From: Curtobacterium sp. MCLR17_007
Lineage (GTDB): Bacteria > Actinomycetota > Actinomycetes > Actinomycetales > Microbacteriaceae
Assembly: GCF_003234655.2 (NCBI RefSeq)
Contig: NZ_CP126271.1
Coordinates: 3,224,001-3,288,000 of the forward strand
Length of the DNA: 64,000 bases
Direction of reading: 5' to 3'
The notes beneath the pieces are model-generated. The model was not told the DNA's origin and did not search any database. It worked only from the letters and a program-made list of their open reading frames with translations. This document shows positions 9,240-17,444 of this stretch, piece after piece (within the stretch, counting starts at the first letter, position 1; every line of letters begins with the position of its first letter). The position numbers and the translations under genes are program-made.

Positions 9240-10229
9240 ATGCGACAGATCATCGGGACGACACTGGTGGCGGCGCTGGCCGCAGCCACGCTGCTCGGCC
9301 TGGCACCGCCAGCGGCCGCAGCCGAGACGGGCTCGATCGAGGTGCAGCTCGCAACGCCGGACGGCACCGCGATCCGGCTGGCGGACGTCGAGCTCGCAGC
9401 GATCGGGACCGACGTCGTCGTCGGGAACGCGACCACCGACGCCGACGGCACCGCGACGTTCACCGGGATCCCGGTCCCGGACACGGTCACGGTCACCACA
9501 CGGCAACTCCCGCCGCACGGGGCGGAGACCTACGCGCCCGGACTCCGTTCGGGCATCGCGGTCCGCGGTGGTTCGACGGTGACGGTCACCGTGCCGCTCG
9601 TGCTCGGCGCCACCGTGCAGGGCGGGGTGGTCGGACCGTCGGGTCCCGCTGCCGGACGGCTGATGTACGCCTGGAACGAGGACACCTCGCAGGTGTTCCG
9701 GACGACCTCCGACAGCGCGGGCCAGTACCGGTTCGTCGGGTTGAGCACCGGTCCGTACCGCATCGAGGCGTACGCCAGCGGAACGGCGTCGCCCGCCGTG
9801 TGGAAGACCCGGGTGTACCAGCAGCGTGGGACGATCCCGGCGTCGCAGGTGACGTTGTCGCGGCACTACGCGCACAGTGACTACGACCTGACCGTCTTCG
9901 CGGCCTCGACATCCCGTAAACCGTCGCCGCAGCTCAGTGGCGCGAGCGTCGTCGTGACGGACGCGGCGACGGGGGCGTCGTTCTCGACCCGGTTCTCGAC
10001 GCTGCTCGACGACGAGCAGACGGCGCAGTTCCAGATCCCCTCCGGGCAGTACGTGGTGGAGCTCCGGACGACGGCGACGGCCACGACGCCGGCGCGCGTG
10101 CTGTGGCTGGGGCGTCCGGGAGGCGTGTACCGGTACGTGACCGACCGGGCACAGGCCGTCCCGGTGCGGGTCGTGTTCGGCGGGTTCAACGGGTGGGGCG
10201 GGGCGGTGCCGGAGGCGGCGTCGCGCTGA
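9240..10229 (+). CDS. Secreted protein with carboxypeptidase-regulatory-like beta domains
   Basis: 329-residue exported protein. A signal peptide is evident (MRQIIGTTLVAALAAATLL, cleavage likely after PAAAA near residue 28). The mature part is Thr/Val/Gly-rich with at least two repeats of a prealbumin-like fold: DADGTATFTGIPVPDTVTV near residue 69 and DSAGQYRFVGLSTGPYRIEAY near residue 158. There is no sortase signal or C-terminal anchor, so it is probably released or cell-wall associated. It is divergent from the HisD-like gene and ends before a 15-bp hairpin. Function unknown. Confidence 0.85.
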   Translation: MRQIIGTTLVAALAAATLLGLAPPAAAAETGSIEVQLATPDGTAIRLADVELAAIGTDVVVGNATTDADGTATFTGIPVPDTVTVTTRQLPPHGAETYAPGLRSGIAVRGGSTVTVTVPLVLGATVQGGVVGPSGPAAGRLMYAWNEDTSQVFRTTSDSAGQYRFVGLSTGPYRIEAYASGTASPAVWKTRVYQQRGTIPASQVTLSRHYAHSDYDLTVFAASTSRKPSPQLSGASVVVTDAATGASFSTRFSTLLDDEQTAQFQIPSGQYVVELRTTATATTPARVLWLGRPGGVYRYVTDRAQAVPVRVVFGGFNGWGGAVPEAASR

Positions 10230-10284
10230 GTGCGGGGGTGCGGTCGTGGCCCGAGTCGGGTCCGGCACCGGGCGGACGTCACGA

Positions 10285-10328
10285 CGGACGGGAGGAGCGG
10301 GGCCGGGTCCCCGCGCTCCTCCCGTCCG
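10285..10328 (+). terminator. Long hairpin after the secreted-protein gene
   Basis: Perfect 15-bp inverted repeat CGGACGGGAGGAGCG / CGCTCCTCCCGTCCG with a 14-nt loop. No T-tract follows. Confidence 0.8.
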
Positions 10329-10359
10329 CAGGACCAAAGGTCGGGAACGACACCACTTG

Positions 10360-10402
10360 TTGACCGTTCGGTCAGTTCGCCTTAAGTTGACCACGTGGTC
10401 AA
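10360..10402 (+). promoter_or_regulatory. Promoter embedded in two TetR-type operators
   Basis: TGACCGTTCGGTCA (10361-10374) and TTGACCACGTGGTCAA (10387-10402) are both perfect palindromes with a common TGACC half-site. The first covers a -35 (TTGACC, 10360-10365). The second overlaps the -10 (TAAGTT, 10383-10388) and the GTG start at 10395. Bound repressor would block the promoter completely. The TetR gene two positions downstream is the obvious candidate. Confidence 0.82.
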
Positions 10403-10793
10403 GACAGTGGTGCGAGACGGAGCTGCCATCCTGAGAGCCTCCGGTGTGCTCGTGTGGTCGTACGTCGTCATCGTCGCTCTGACACTGGTGGCACTGCTCG
10501 TGCTCAGCGCCGTTGCGCCGCCGGATGCGAGCGCGAACGCGTGGGGGCACGCCGTGGTCGTCGCGGTGTTCGCCGTTGTCCTCCCGCTTCGACTTCGCGG
10601 CGCTCGCGCGGGGAAGCGGGCCGCCGTTCGCGCCCTCGGGCTGATCGCCGCCGTGCTGTTCCTGGTGAACGTGGTCGAGGCGCTCATCCCGTCGTTCGTG
10701 CCCGGATGGATGCGGCTCGAGATGGTCGTCATCGCCGTGCTGATGGTCGGCATCGTGCTGGACGTCACGCGGTGGGCCGTCCGGAGTCGTTGA
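10395..10793 (+). CDS. Four-helix membrane protein, target of adjacent TetR
   Basis: 132-residue protein with four hydrophobic segments (about residues 18-40, 48-63, 77-95 and 104-122) and no recognised catalytic motif. The GTG start lies inside a perfect palindromic operator and 6 bp behind the -10, so the mRNA is leaderless. TetR starts 3 bp after its stop codon and the GNAT gene overlaps TetR, giving a three-gene autoregulated operon. Possible roles are a small exporter partner or a stress membrane protein; not resolved. Confidence 0.8.
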   Translation: MVKTVVRDGAAILRASGVLVWSYVVIVALTLVALLVLSAVAPPDASANAWGHAVVVAVFAVVLPLRLRGARAGKRAAVRALGLIAAVLFLVNVVEALIPSFVPGWMRLEMVVIAVLMVGIVLDVTRWAVRSR

Positions 10794-10796
10794 CCG

Positions 10797-11513
10797 ATGG
10801 AGACGTCAGTCCGTGACAGCGCCGACAACCGGAAACGTCGGAGTCCCGATGAGCGACGGCAGGAGATCATCAGCGCCACGACCGCGCTCATCGCGGAATC
10901 CGGGTACGCGAACGCGACCCTGACCGAGATCGCCCAGCGCGCCGGCGTGTCCAAGGGTCTCCTCTGGCACTACTTTCGCGACCGCGCCGACCTCATGCAC
11001 CAAGCGGTCACGTTGCTCGCCGGTCAGTTGCGGGCTGGACTGGTCGCTGACGTGGACGTCACAGCTCCTGCTGACCAGGTGATCCGGGCGGTCTTCGCGC
11101 GGACAGCGATGTTCACCCGGACCCACCGGCACGAGATCGAGGCACTCGACCAGATCGTCCACAACCTCCGCTCGCCCGATGGCCGACGGCGCATCACGAT
11201 GCTCGACTACGAGGACATCCACGCCGAGCATGCGGCCCTCCTCGCCCGCGGCCAGTCCGAAGGGTCCATCCGGGCCGGGGACGTGCGCCTGTTCGCGGTG
11301 ACCTACCAGGCGCTCATCGACGGCATGATCGCCCACCTGCAGGCGCACCCGGAAGCGGACCCGATCAGCTGCTCCCACCAGGTCGCCACCGTGTTCCTCC
11401 TGGGCACAGCGCAGCCCGGCGAACCGTCCGACGACCCCGTCCGGGGCGGCGTCCGCGACAGCGATCCGACGTCGAACAGCGCGGCCCGACCGGATGGCGA
11501 GGCGACGGCATGA
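10797..11513 (+). CDS. TetR-family repressor
   Basis: 238-residue TetR regulator. The helix-turn-helix spans about residues 25-68 (IISATTALIAESGYANATL, then EIAQRAGVSKGLLWHYF). The C-terminal ligand domain has the YDE-IHAEHAALLARGQ type helix seen in many actinobacterial TetRs. The last ~35 residues are a charged, probably disordered tail. It starts 3 bp after the membrane-protein gene and its stop overlaps the GNAT start (ATGA). It very likely represses its own operon through the palindromes at 10360-10402. Confidence 0.92.
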   Translation: METSVRDSADNRKRRSPDERRQEIISATTALIAESGYANATLTEIAQRAGVSKGLLWHYFRDRADLMHQAVTLLAGQLRAGLVADVDVTAPADQVIRAVFARTAMFTRTHRHEIEALDQIVHNLRSPDGRRRITMLDYEDIHAEHAALLARGQSEGSIRAGDVRLFAVTYQALIDGMIAHLQAHPEADPISCSHQVATVFLLGTAQPGEPSDDPVRGGVRDSDPTSNSAARPDGEATA

Positions 11514-12061
11514 CCGGGGCACTCGGTGCGCAGACACGTCCGGCCACCGGCGACGACGTCGGCCCGATCGATGCGGTCGAGACAGCGGCGTTCGGACACC
11601 ATGCCGACCACGTGATCCCGCTCGTGCACGCTCTGCGCAGGACCGGAGCGGCAGTGCTGGAGCTCGTCGCCGAGGACGACGACGGGGAGCTCGTCGGGCA
11701 CGTGATGCTGTCACGAGGATGGTTGGACGCGTCGGCGTCCCTGGTGACCGTTCGTGTGCTGAGTCCGCTCGCGGTCGCGCCCGATCGGCAACGTCAGGGC
11801 ATCGGCCGTCGACTCATCGAACACGCGGTCGAGGACAGCGAGGATGCGCTGAGCCCCGCCGTCTTCCTCGAGGGAGACCCTGGGTACTACGTCGCGTCGG
11901 GCTTCGCGCCAGCGACCTCACGCGGGTTCCGGTCGCCGTCTGTCCGGATCCCGGAGCCGGCGTTCCAGGTCCGGACCCTCGCCGCGTACGAGCCGTGGAT
12001 GACCGGGACGCTGGTCTACCCGGAAGCGTTCTGGGCGACGGACACCGTCGGACTCCGATGA
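11510..12061 (+). CDS. GNAT-family N-acetyltransferase (YhbS-like)
   Basis: 183-residue acetyl-CoA-dependent acyltransferase. The pyrophosphate-binding motif A is RQRQGIGRRLIEHAV near residue 91. The C-terminal VFLEGDPGYYVASGF and YPEAFWA blocks are typical of the YhbS subgroup. It is the third gene of the TetR operon, with a 4-bp overlap. The acceptor is unknown. Confidence 0.9.
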   Translation: MTGALGAQTRPATGDDVGPIDAVETAAFGHHADHVIPLVHALRRTGAAVLELVAEDDDGELVGHVMLSRGWLDASASLVTVRVLSPLAVAPDRQRQGIGRRLIEHAVEDSEDALSPAVFLEGDPGYYVASGFAPATSRGFRSPSVRIPEPAFQVRTLAAYEPWMTGTLVYPEAFWATDTVGLR

Positions 12062-12282
12062 GCATCGCTGTCCCGTCGTGCGACGGCGTCGTACTCGTCG
12101 TCGACCAGCGCAGTCAGGGCGCCTCGCACCGAGCACCGTGCCCGCCAGTGTCGCTGAAGAGCGACGCCGCTTCTGGTGTGCGACCTGGACCAGACAGACC
12201 GTCGCCTGGAGGACGCCGCTTCTCCCCGTCCGTCGGATGTCCGTGCGGTCGCCGTCGTGACCGGCTCTCGATGCGCCTCATC
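12058..12282 (+). other. Short coupled open frame, probable gene remnant
   Basis: An ATG overlaps the GNAT stop codon (ATGA) and opens a frame beginning MSIAVPSCDGVVLVVDQRSQ. After about 60-75 codons the composition becomes Pro/Arg/Gly-rich and the frame then runs antisense into the rhomboid-like gene, so it is not credible as a full gene. The first ~20 residues look protein-like. This 221-bp stretch may hold a decayed fourth operon gene. Nothing else is visible here. Confidence 0.25.
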
Positions 12283-13029
12283 TCACGTGACAGCGGCGGT
12301 CGTCGGACGCCGTGGCTGTGTCCGCGCGATGGTGACGGCGAGGAGGGCACCGGTGAGGAGCCCGATCCCGTGGCCGTCGATCCGCGCCGTCATGACGCCG
12401 CCGGCGACCGCGACCAGGACCAGCAGACCGAAGGCGGTCCGGACAGCACCGAAGCGGTGCGAGGCGGTCAGTGCGACAGCGACCGCTGCGTCGCCAGCGA
12501 CGATCGCGGGCCAGACGCCGCCGAGGTCGAGCAGTGTCAGGTAGGCGCAGAAGAACGCGCTGTACGCGACCGCGACGGTGTCGCGCAAGCCCCCGGGACC
12601 GGTGGGGGTGGTGCGGTCCAGGACCCGCACGACGACGAGCGCGCCGATCAGGCCCGCGACGCAGTCCGAGGCACCACCATCGCGTTGCTCGGGGAGGAGC
12701 AGCGCGAGGACGAGCCCACTCCCGACGCCTGCGACCAGGTACGTCAGGAGCCACACCCGTTCCGACCGCCGCTGCTCGAGTGCTGATCCCACCACAGCGA
12801 TCCCCAGCAGGTTGAATGCGAACTGCCCCCAGCCGTCGGGCTGGACGAGGATCGACGTGACGAGCCGCCACCACTGTCCGGCGCGCACGAGCTCCCCGTC
12901 GCGGATCATCACCGCGGTGAGGGATGGGTGGACAACCGCCGCGACGCTCACGGCTGCTGTCACGATGGTGACGACGAGGGCGGTGCGTGACGACTGCGCC
13001 GCGAGCCGCTGCCGAACGGACGGCGCCAT
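12283..13029 (-). CDS. Rhomboid-like six-helix membrane protein
   Basis: 248-residue membrane protein with rhomboid layout. GQWWRLVTSILVQPDGWGQF (residues 51-70) leads into a helix with N73. GGAS (residues 118-121) supplies S121 at the expected nucleophile position, and GHGIGLLTGALL in the last helix holds H220. The usual G-x-S-G is G-A-S-D and the His of the HxxxN helix is Gln, so activity is uncertain. It may be an intramembrane protease or an inactive pseudoprotease. The ATG overlaps the stop of the upstream TetR gene by 1 nt. Confidence 0.7.
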   Translation of the reverse strand: MAPSVRQRLAAQSSRTALVVTIVTAAVSVAAVVHPSLTAVMIRDGELVRAGQWWRLVTSILVQPDGWGQFAFNLLGIAVVGSALEQRRSERVWLLTYLVAGVGSGLVLALLLPEQRDGGASDCVAGLIGALVVVRVLDRTTPTGPGGLRDTVAVAYSAFFCAYLTLLDLGGVWPAIVAGDAAVAVALTASHRFGAVRTAFGLLVLVAVAGGVMTARIDGHGIGLLTGALLAVTIARTQPRRPTTAAVT

Positions 13030-13652
13030 CAGGACGATTCCCGCGCAACCCGGTCGTGATCCGTGGTGCCGAGTCCGGAGTCGAAGAACGCGACCAGGCC
13101 GTCACCGAGATCCGACAGGTCCGCGTCGGGCGCCCGGTGCAGTCGGAGGAAGACCCCCTCGACCGTGCGCTGCAGGACATCTGCCGCGATGACCGGGTCG
13201 ACGCCGCGGAACTCGCCCTCCTCGACGCCGGCTGCGATCAACGAAGCGATGGTCTGCTGCGTCGCATCGACATCGCTGCCGTCGGCTGGAAGGCGCCCGG
13301 CGAACAGCAGGGCCGCGAGCGAGATCACCTCAGGCCGGTGGGTGTCGGCGAAGGCGACGTTCGCGCGCAGGTAGGCGTGCACAGCGTCGCGTGGCGACGT
13401 TGCTCGCCGCATCGCCGCTGTGACCGCAACCGCGAGGTCGTCGACGATCGTCGACGCGACTGCGCGCATCAACGCGTCGCGGTCGTCGAAGTGGTACGAG
13501 ATCAGGCGGGTGCTGCTGAGACCTCCGCGATCGGCGATCTCCGCGAACGAGCAGCGTGCGTACCCGACGTCGGCGATCACCGCGATGGTGGCACGGATGA
13601 TCTGCGATCGGCGTCTGAGCGCGGCGGCGCTGGGCGATGAGGCTGGTGTCAT
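13029..13652 (-). CDS. TetR-family regulator
   Basis: 207-residue TetR regulator with its helix-turn-helix near residues 15-60 (IIRATIAVIADVGYARCSF, then EIADRGGLSSTRLISYHF). The ATG at 13652 was chosen because AGGAGG sits 7 nt upstream; an upstream ATG at 13691 lacks a site. The stop overlaps the start of the rhomboid-like gene, forming a two-gene operon. A palindrome at 13710-13725 may be its own operator. Confidence 0.9.
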   Translation of the reverse strand: MTPASSPSAAALRRRSQIIRATIAVIADVGYARCSFAEIADRGGLSSTRLISYHFDDRDALMRAVASTIVDDLAVAVTAAMRRATSPRDAVHAYLRANVAFADTHRPEVISLAALLFAGRLPADGSDVDATQQTIASLIAAGVEEGEFRGVDPVIAADVLQRTVEGVFLRLHRAPDADLSDLGDGLVAFFDSGLGTTDHDRVARESS

Positions 13653-13679
13653 CCGAGGTCCTCCTATCGACCAAGCAAC

Positions 13680-14047
13680 GTGACGTGCCACTGCTCCACG
13701 AGCATCTTATTACTCACGCAAGTAAATACGAGTGCGGCGGGCGCGCGCTGGGCGATCGGCGCCGTCGCGATGGGGCATGAGCCGGTCGCAGGCGGCGCGA
13801 CGATCGGACTCGTCCAGGTTCTCGTCGTGACTGCTGCGGTCGGCCTTTTGGCCTGGGCAAGCCGCGCGGTGGTGCCCGGTGGGCCTCCGGGTGGGAACGG
13901 GCCTGGCTGATGGTTGCGGCCGGGATCGGGGCTGTGTCGCTGATCGGGCCTCTCACTCTCGCTCGAGACGGGTCTGCGCCGACACTCCTGCTGCTGCACG
14001 TCGCTGTGGCCGCTATCCTCTGCGCAGTGCTCACTGTGACGGTGTGA
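13680..14047 (+). pseudogene. DUF6069-like membrane protein, frameshifted
   Basis: Two overlapping frames together resemble an actinobacterial DUF6069 membrane protein. Frame 1 ends ...VQVLVVTAAVGLLAWASRAVV and then turns into a Pro/Gly-rich tail with a stop at 13908-13910. The frame shifted by one base reads WERAWLMVAAGIGAVSLIGP and continues to LLLLHVAVAAILCAVL, stop 14045-14047. A shift near 13870-13885 would join them. The N-terminal helix is also missing and the 5' part overlaps the TetR control region. Likely a decayed gene; a sequencing error is possible. The DUF assignment is from memory. Confidence 0.5.
13710..13725. promoter_or_regulatory. Putative TetR operator
   Basis: TTACT-N6-AGTAA palindrome in the AT-rich stretch just upstream of the TetR gene that starts at 13652. 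Its position and symmetry fit autoregulation. Confidence 0.5.
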
Positions 14048-14085
14048 GCATTCCACTGCACCGCGGGTTCTGGCATCGTCGAGCC

Positions 14086-14679
14086 GTGCGCCCGTCGACG
14101 ATCCTCCTCGCCGCCATCACCGTCGTCTTCGGCGCCGCGACGATCGTCCTCGCGGTCTTGATCGGTACCGACGAGGGACGGGCACTGTCCACCGAGCTCC
14201 GTCTCGGCTTGCTCATCACGTTCGGGTTCGGGGTCGCCTGCGTCACCACCGAGGTCAACCACCGCCGGCGGGCGCGCTTACGGCAGAAGGCAGAGGCCCA
14301 TCCCGGTACCGTGTTCGTCACCGCGCACGCGACAGAATCGACGGCCACCGACCTCACGGCCTGGAGCCCCAGACTGCGCGTCTGGTTCCCGTGCGACCTC
14401 GGCTTCGACCGGACGGGCATCACGCACTGGTCGACGCGCAACGACGAGCACGGGACCCCGATCGCCCTCCGTTCAGAGGTGCTTGGCTTCGACGTGTTCA
14501 GGGAGCCCACGCCGCGCGGTGTCGCGTATCGATGGGGGATAGTGGTCCGCCTCGCACCCAGGACGTCGGGTCCTGGAGCGGTCCACATGTGGGTGGCCGA
14601 CGACCAGCCGGCACAAGACGAGTACGCGATGCGCCGGACGATCAGCCGGATCGAGTCCGCGCTCGGCATGGACCGCTGA
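14086..14679 (+). CDS. Membrane-anchored protein of unknown function
   Basis: 197 residues. Two N-terminal hydrophobic segments (about residues 5-25 and 37-52) are followed by a basic stretch (HRRRARLRQKAEAHPG) and a soluble ~135-residue domain. The GTG start lies 6 bp behind CATCGT, consistent with leaderless expression. No catalytic motif is recognised. It lies at the left edge of the accessory block. Confidence 0.7.
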   Translation: MRPSTILLAAITVVFGAATIVLAVLIGTDEGRALSTELRLGLLITFGFGVACVTTEVNHRRRARLRQKAEAHPGTVFVTAHATESTATDLTAWSPRLRVWFPCDLGFDRTGITHWSTRNDEHGTPIALRSEVLGFDVFREPTPRGVAYRWGIVVRLAPRTSGPGAVHMWVADDQPAQDEYAMRRTISRIESALGMDR

Positions 14680-14741
14680 CCAAGCCCGTGCGGTACCGGC
14701 GGCTCCGAGCCATGGGGTCTACCGCCAGCGGCGATCGGCCC

Positions 14742-14766
14742 GTTCGATGCGGATCGGCTACCGGAC
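14742..14766. repeat. Block palindrome, copy 1 (degenerate left arm)
   Basis: Right arm GGATCGGCTACCGGAC is intact; the left arm TTCGATGC is shortened. First recognisable copy of the repeat family that punctuates 14.7-36.9 kb. Confidence 0.6.
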
Positions 14767-14901
14767 GGCCGCGCGTCCTACCAACCGGTCAGGCAGAGAA
14801 GTCCCCTTACGAGCTCCTCTGCCCGTCGGTGTGATCTGCGCGGACCTGTTACGACCCTCAGCGCCGGTGGCGTCGTGTGGGACCGGGCAGAGGAGGTCGC
14901 G

Positions 14902-16335
14902 ATGCAACACGTGTTCATCGGCAAACTGTTCAAAGTCGGGCGGCTCCGGCGCGGCTTCTCGGAGTTCTTGGCGCTCCCACTCATCATCGCGGTGCTGTTC
15001 TGTTGCGCGGCCGCACTGCTTGCGTTCTGGGACAACCAAGGAGCGGCGCCAGGGGTCCGAAGGATCGTCGCGGCGATGATCCCGGCGTCTGGTGCGACCG
15101 CGTTCGTCGGCGTGGTCGCTGCGAGCCTGATGACCATCACGTCGATCACGTTCACGGTGCTGCTGATCGCGGTGCAGCAGACCTCGAGCTTCCTCGGCGC
15201 GGTGGTCTTCGATCAGTACCTCCGGCGCCGCGCGAACCAGGTGTACGTCGGCTACTTCGTCGGAGCGACGGCGTTCTCGTTCATCGTCCTCGCCTGCGCA
15301 GGTTCCGGCTCACCACCGGTCATCGGCGCGTTCGCCGTTTTGGTGCTGACCGCAGGGTGCTTGGTCGCGTTGTTGCTGCTCATCTACTCCACTGTCGACC
15401 AGATGCGGCCTGAGAGCGTCGTGCGTTCGATCCACGACCTCGCGCTCCGCGCCCACAAGAGTGAGATGCTGCTCTTGACGGGCACGCGGAAGACGCGCCG
15501 CACCGACCCCGGTTCAGCAGCACGCGTCGTCACGGCGAGGACCGGCGGTTACGTCGTGGACATCGATCCCCGCGCCCTTGCCTCGGTCGCGCGGTCGGCA
15601 GGCCCGGACGTGGAGGTGTTCCTGCCCTGCCTGCTCGGCACCTACGTCGCGCTCGGCGAGTCACTGGCCAGCCTCGTGGGGGTCGGCGCGGACGACGACC
15701 GGTTCGATGCCGACACACGGGCCGCTGTCACGCTGGACGACTCTCGGCGAGTGGAAGTCGACTCGGGGTACTCGATCGATCAGCTGCACAACATCGCGTG
15801 GACCGGAGCATGTGGGCAGAGCCCCCTCGTCGCAAGTGCCGCGATCCATCAGCTTCGCGACTTACTCGCCCAGTGGGCCACTGCGGAGGAACAAACCCTC
15901 GACACGTCCAAGAAGAAAGGCGAACCGCTCCCCGTCGTCTACACAGACGGAGCAATCAAGCAGGTACTCCACGGGCTCGGGACACTCGTCCTGGCATCGG
16001 TGCAGACACGGCAGGTCGACACAACCGCGCTCCTCGTGGCGTCGTTCACCCACGCGGTGCCGCGGCTCGGCTCGGACGAGCACCGAACCGCTCTGACAGA
16101 TGCGTTGGACGCCGCGCTCCCCTCGATCGGTCAGCAAGCCAGCAGTCCCGCGCTCACGGCCGCAGTCGCAGACCTCATCGACGTCCTCGTCGCGGAGAGT
16201 CTGGATCACCGGGCCGCGCGACGACTGCAGGCCGAACTCTGTGCTGCCGCCCGAGCGCCCAAAGGTCATCCGACGCGGCGCAAGAACGTGCGAACGAACA
16301 CTTCGGTGTCCGGCCGATCGAACCGCAGGGACTGA
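14902..16335 (+). CDS. DUF2254-family membrane protein
   Basis: 477-residue predicted membrane protein. Four hydrophobic segments lie in the first ~185 residues, with the family signature SLMTITSITFTVLLIAVQQ near residue 81 and NQVYVGYFVG near residue 112. A soluble domain with GGYVVDIDPRAL follows (about residue 213). The ATG at 14902 is preceded by AGGAGG at 5 nt; an in-frame upstream start at 14875 was rejected. The family has no established function. It is bracketed by block palindromes at 14742 and 16381. Confidence 0.85.
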   Translation: MQHVFIGKLFKVGRLRRGFSEFLALPLIIAVLFCCAAALLAFWDNQGAAPGVRRIVAAMIPASGATAFVGVVAASLMTITSITFTVLLIAVQQTSSFLGAVVFDQYLRRRANQVYVGYFVGATAFSFIVLACAGSGSPPVIGAFAVLVLTAGCLVALLLLIYSTVDQMRPESVVRSIHDLALRAHKSEMLLLTGTRKTRRTDPGSAARVVTARTGGYVVDIDPRALASVARSAGPDVEVFLPCLLGTYVALGESLASLVGVGADDDRFDADTRAAVTLDDSRRVEVDSGYSIDQLHNIAWTGACGQSPLVASAAIHQLRDLLAQWATAEEQTLDTSKKKGEPLPVVYTDGAIKQVLHGLGTLVLASVQTRQVDTTALLVASFTHAVPRLGSDEHRTALTDALDAALPSIGQQASSPALTAAVADLIDVLVAESLDHRAARRLQAELCAAARAPKGHPTRRKNVRTNTSVSGRSNRRD

Positions 16336-16380
16336 CCGAAGGCTTTCGGCAACTCGACGCCAAAGCGAACGTCCAAGCCG

Positions 16381-16406
16381 TCTCGATAGCCGATCGGCTA
16401 CCGGGC
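16381..16406. repeat. Block palindrome, copy 2 (near-consensus)
   Basis: TCTCGATAGCCGATCG continues as GCTACCGGGC; the inner ATAGCCGATCGGCTA is almost perfectly self-complementary. It sits between the DUF2254 gene and the next promoter. Confidence 0.85.
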
Positions 16407-16432
16407 ACGTCTGGCAGCGATACCGTGCAGGA

Positions 16433-16891
16433 GTGTCGAGTTCTGGCGTCATCAAGCCACGGTCGCGCGTGAGTGCTGCGCTTGGCATGGCTGCGCTGCT
16501 GGCCTGGCTTGCTCCAGCGTCAGTGATCGCTCTCCGCCTGGCATGGACAGACCCTCCTTCTCGCGTGCCCGTGCATTGGACGGGAGCAGGCCCTGACCAA
16601 TGGGCTTCGGCGGACGCTGCGTTCTGGTCCTGCATCGTGCCGGGCATCGTCGGAGCACTCGTCTGCAGTCTGCTGGTCGTCCCGTTGTCTTCGGACGCGT
16701 CGCGATGGGGCACTGCGATCACTTTCGGGGCGGTGAGTGCGGGAACGGGCATCATCGCGTTCTTCTGGGTCGCGATGATGCTCGCTGCCGAAGGAGCGGG
16801 GACGCCGTTCCTGGTCATCCTTGCCCCGCTCGGGCTGGGAGTGCTTGTGTTCGGCCTCTCCCTGTTCGTCCAGACGAGGACCGCCCGGTAG
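16433..16891 (+). CDS. Small membrane protein with DUF1648-like motif
   Basis: 152 residues with four hydrophobic segments. The loop after helix 1 reads SRVPVHWTGAGPDQWASADA, matching the VPxHW..G.pD.w pattern of DUF1648/SdpI-type proteins. The GTG start is 6 bp behind TACCGT (16421-16426), so expression is probably leaderless. The stop codon TAG (16889-16891) is part of a block palindrome. Biological role unknown; SdpI relatives act as immunity or signalling membrane proteins. Confidence 0.75.
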   Translation: MSSSGVIKPRSRVSAALGMAALLAWLAPASVIALRLAWTDPPSRVPVHWTGAGPDQWASADAAFWSCIVPGIVGALVCSLLVVPLSSDASRWGTAITFGAVSAGTGIIAFFWVAMMLAAEGAGTPFLVILAPLGLGVLVFGLSLFVQTRTAR

Positions 16892-16908
16892 GCGATCGTT
16901 GAGTGGAC
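16883..16908. repeat. Block palindrome, copy 3, supplies a stop codon
   Basis: GCCCGGTAGGCGATCG then TTGAGTGGAC. The TAG inside the left arm is the stop codon of the upstream gene, whose protein therefore ends in Ala-Arg. The right arm is degenerate. Confidence 0.65.
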
Positions 16909-16965
16909 ACGTCCCCGCCCGGCCGCAACTTCCGGATGAGCTCTCTTCGGCATAGCGTGAACCTC

Positions 16966-17343
16966 GTGAAGCGTGCCGCAGATCGCGTCGTCGTTCCCAA
17001 TGTGGTCGGGATGCCTTTCCACGTGGGGCGAGACCTTGCGTACGATGCGGGTGTCACGCTGGCGAACCCGGACCCGGATGGACCGCCGATCGGCGCTCTC
17101 GCTTGGCCGGGGCTCATCTACATCACTTCGCAGCGTCCAACCGCAGGGACCGAGCTGTACCGATGGGACTCAGTCGTCATCGAGGTCGCAGCCTATGGCG
17201 AAGCGGATTCGACCACGCGCGCTCCGTTCCCGGACAAGCCGCGTGTTGACAGCGCGCAAGCACATCCGAGGAACGATTCCTACGTCGACGCGGCAGGGGC
17301 TGAAGACCGAGCGTCCAGTGCCACGAACCCGCTGGGGACATGA
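16966..17343 (+). CDS. Single-PASTA-domain small protein
   Basis: 125 residues. Residues about 8-75 form one PASTA domain (VPNVVGMPFHVGRDLAYDAG, later ITSQRPTAGTELYRWDSVVI). The rest is a polar tail. There is no signal peptide or membrane anchor, so it is unlike the PASTA kinases and penicillin-binding proteins that read muropeptides outside the cell. GTG 16966 was chosen for the TAGCGT 7 bp upstream; GTG 16903 is the alternative. Function unknown; it may be a shuffled domain. Confidence 0.7.
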   Translation: MKRAADRVVVPNVVGMPFHVGRDLAYDAGVTLANPDPDGPPIGALAWPGLIYITSQRPTAGTELYRWDSVVIEVAAYGEADSTTRAPFPDKPRVDSAQAHPRNDSYVDAAGAEDRASSATNPLGT

Positions 17344-17444
17344 GGGCCAACGGGCTCCTCTAGACCGTCCGGACGCCGAAATGCATCTGTTTCTCTCAGC
17401 CCACGGGACCGCTGACGCGTGTCGCCCGGGCTTACGCTGCAGTC

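Noticed and set aside
13480..13700. Upstream ATG at 13691 as start of the TetR gene
   Set aside because: AGGAGG lies correctly before the ATG at 13652; the upstream start has no site.
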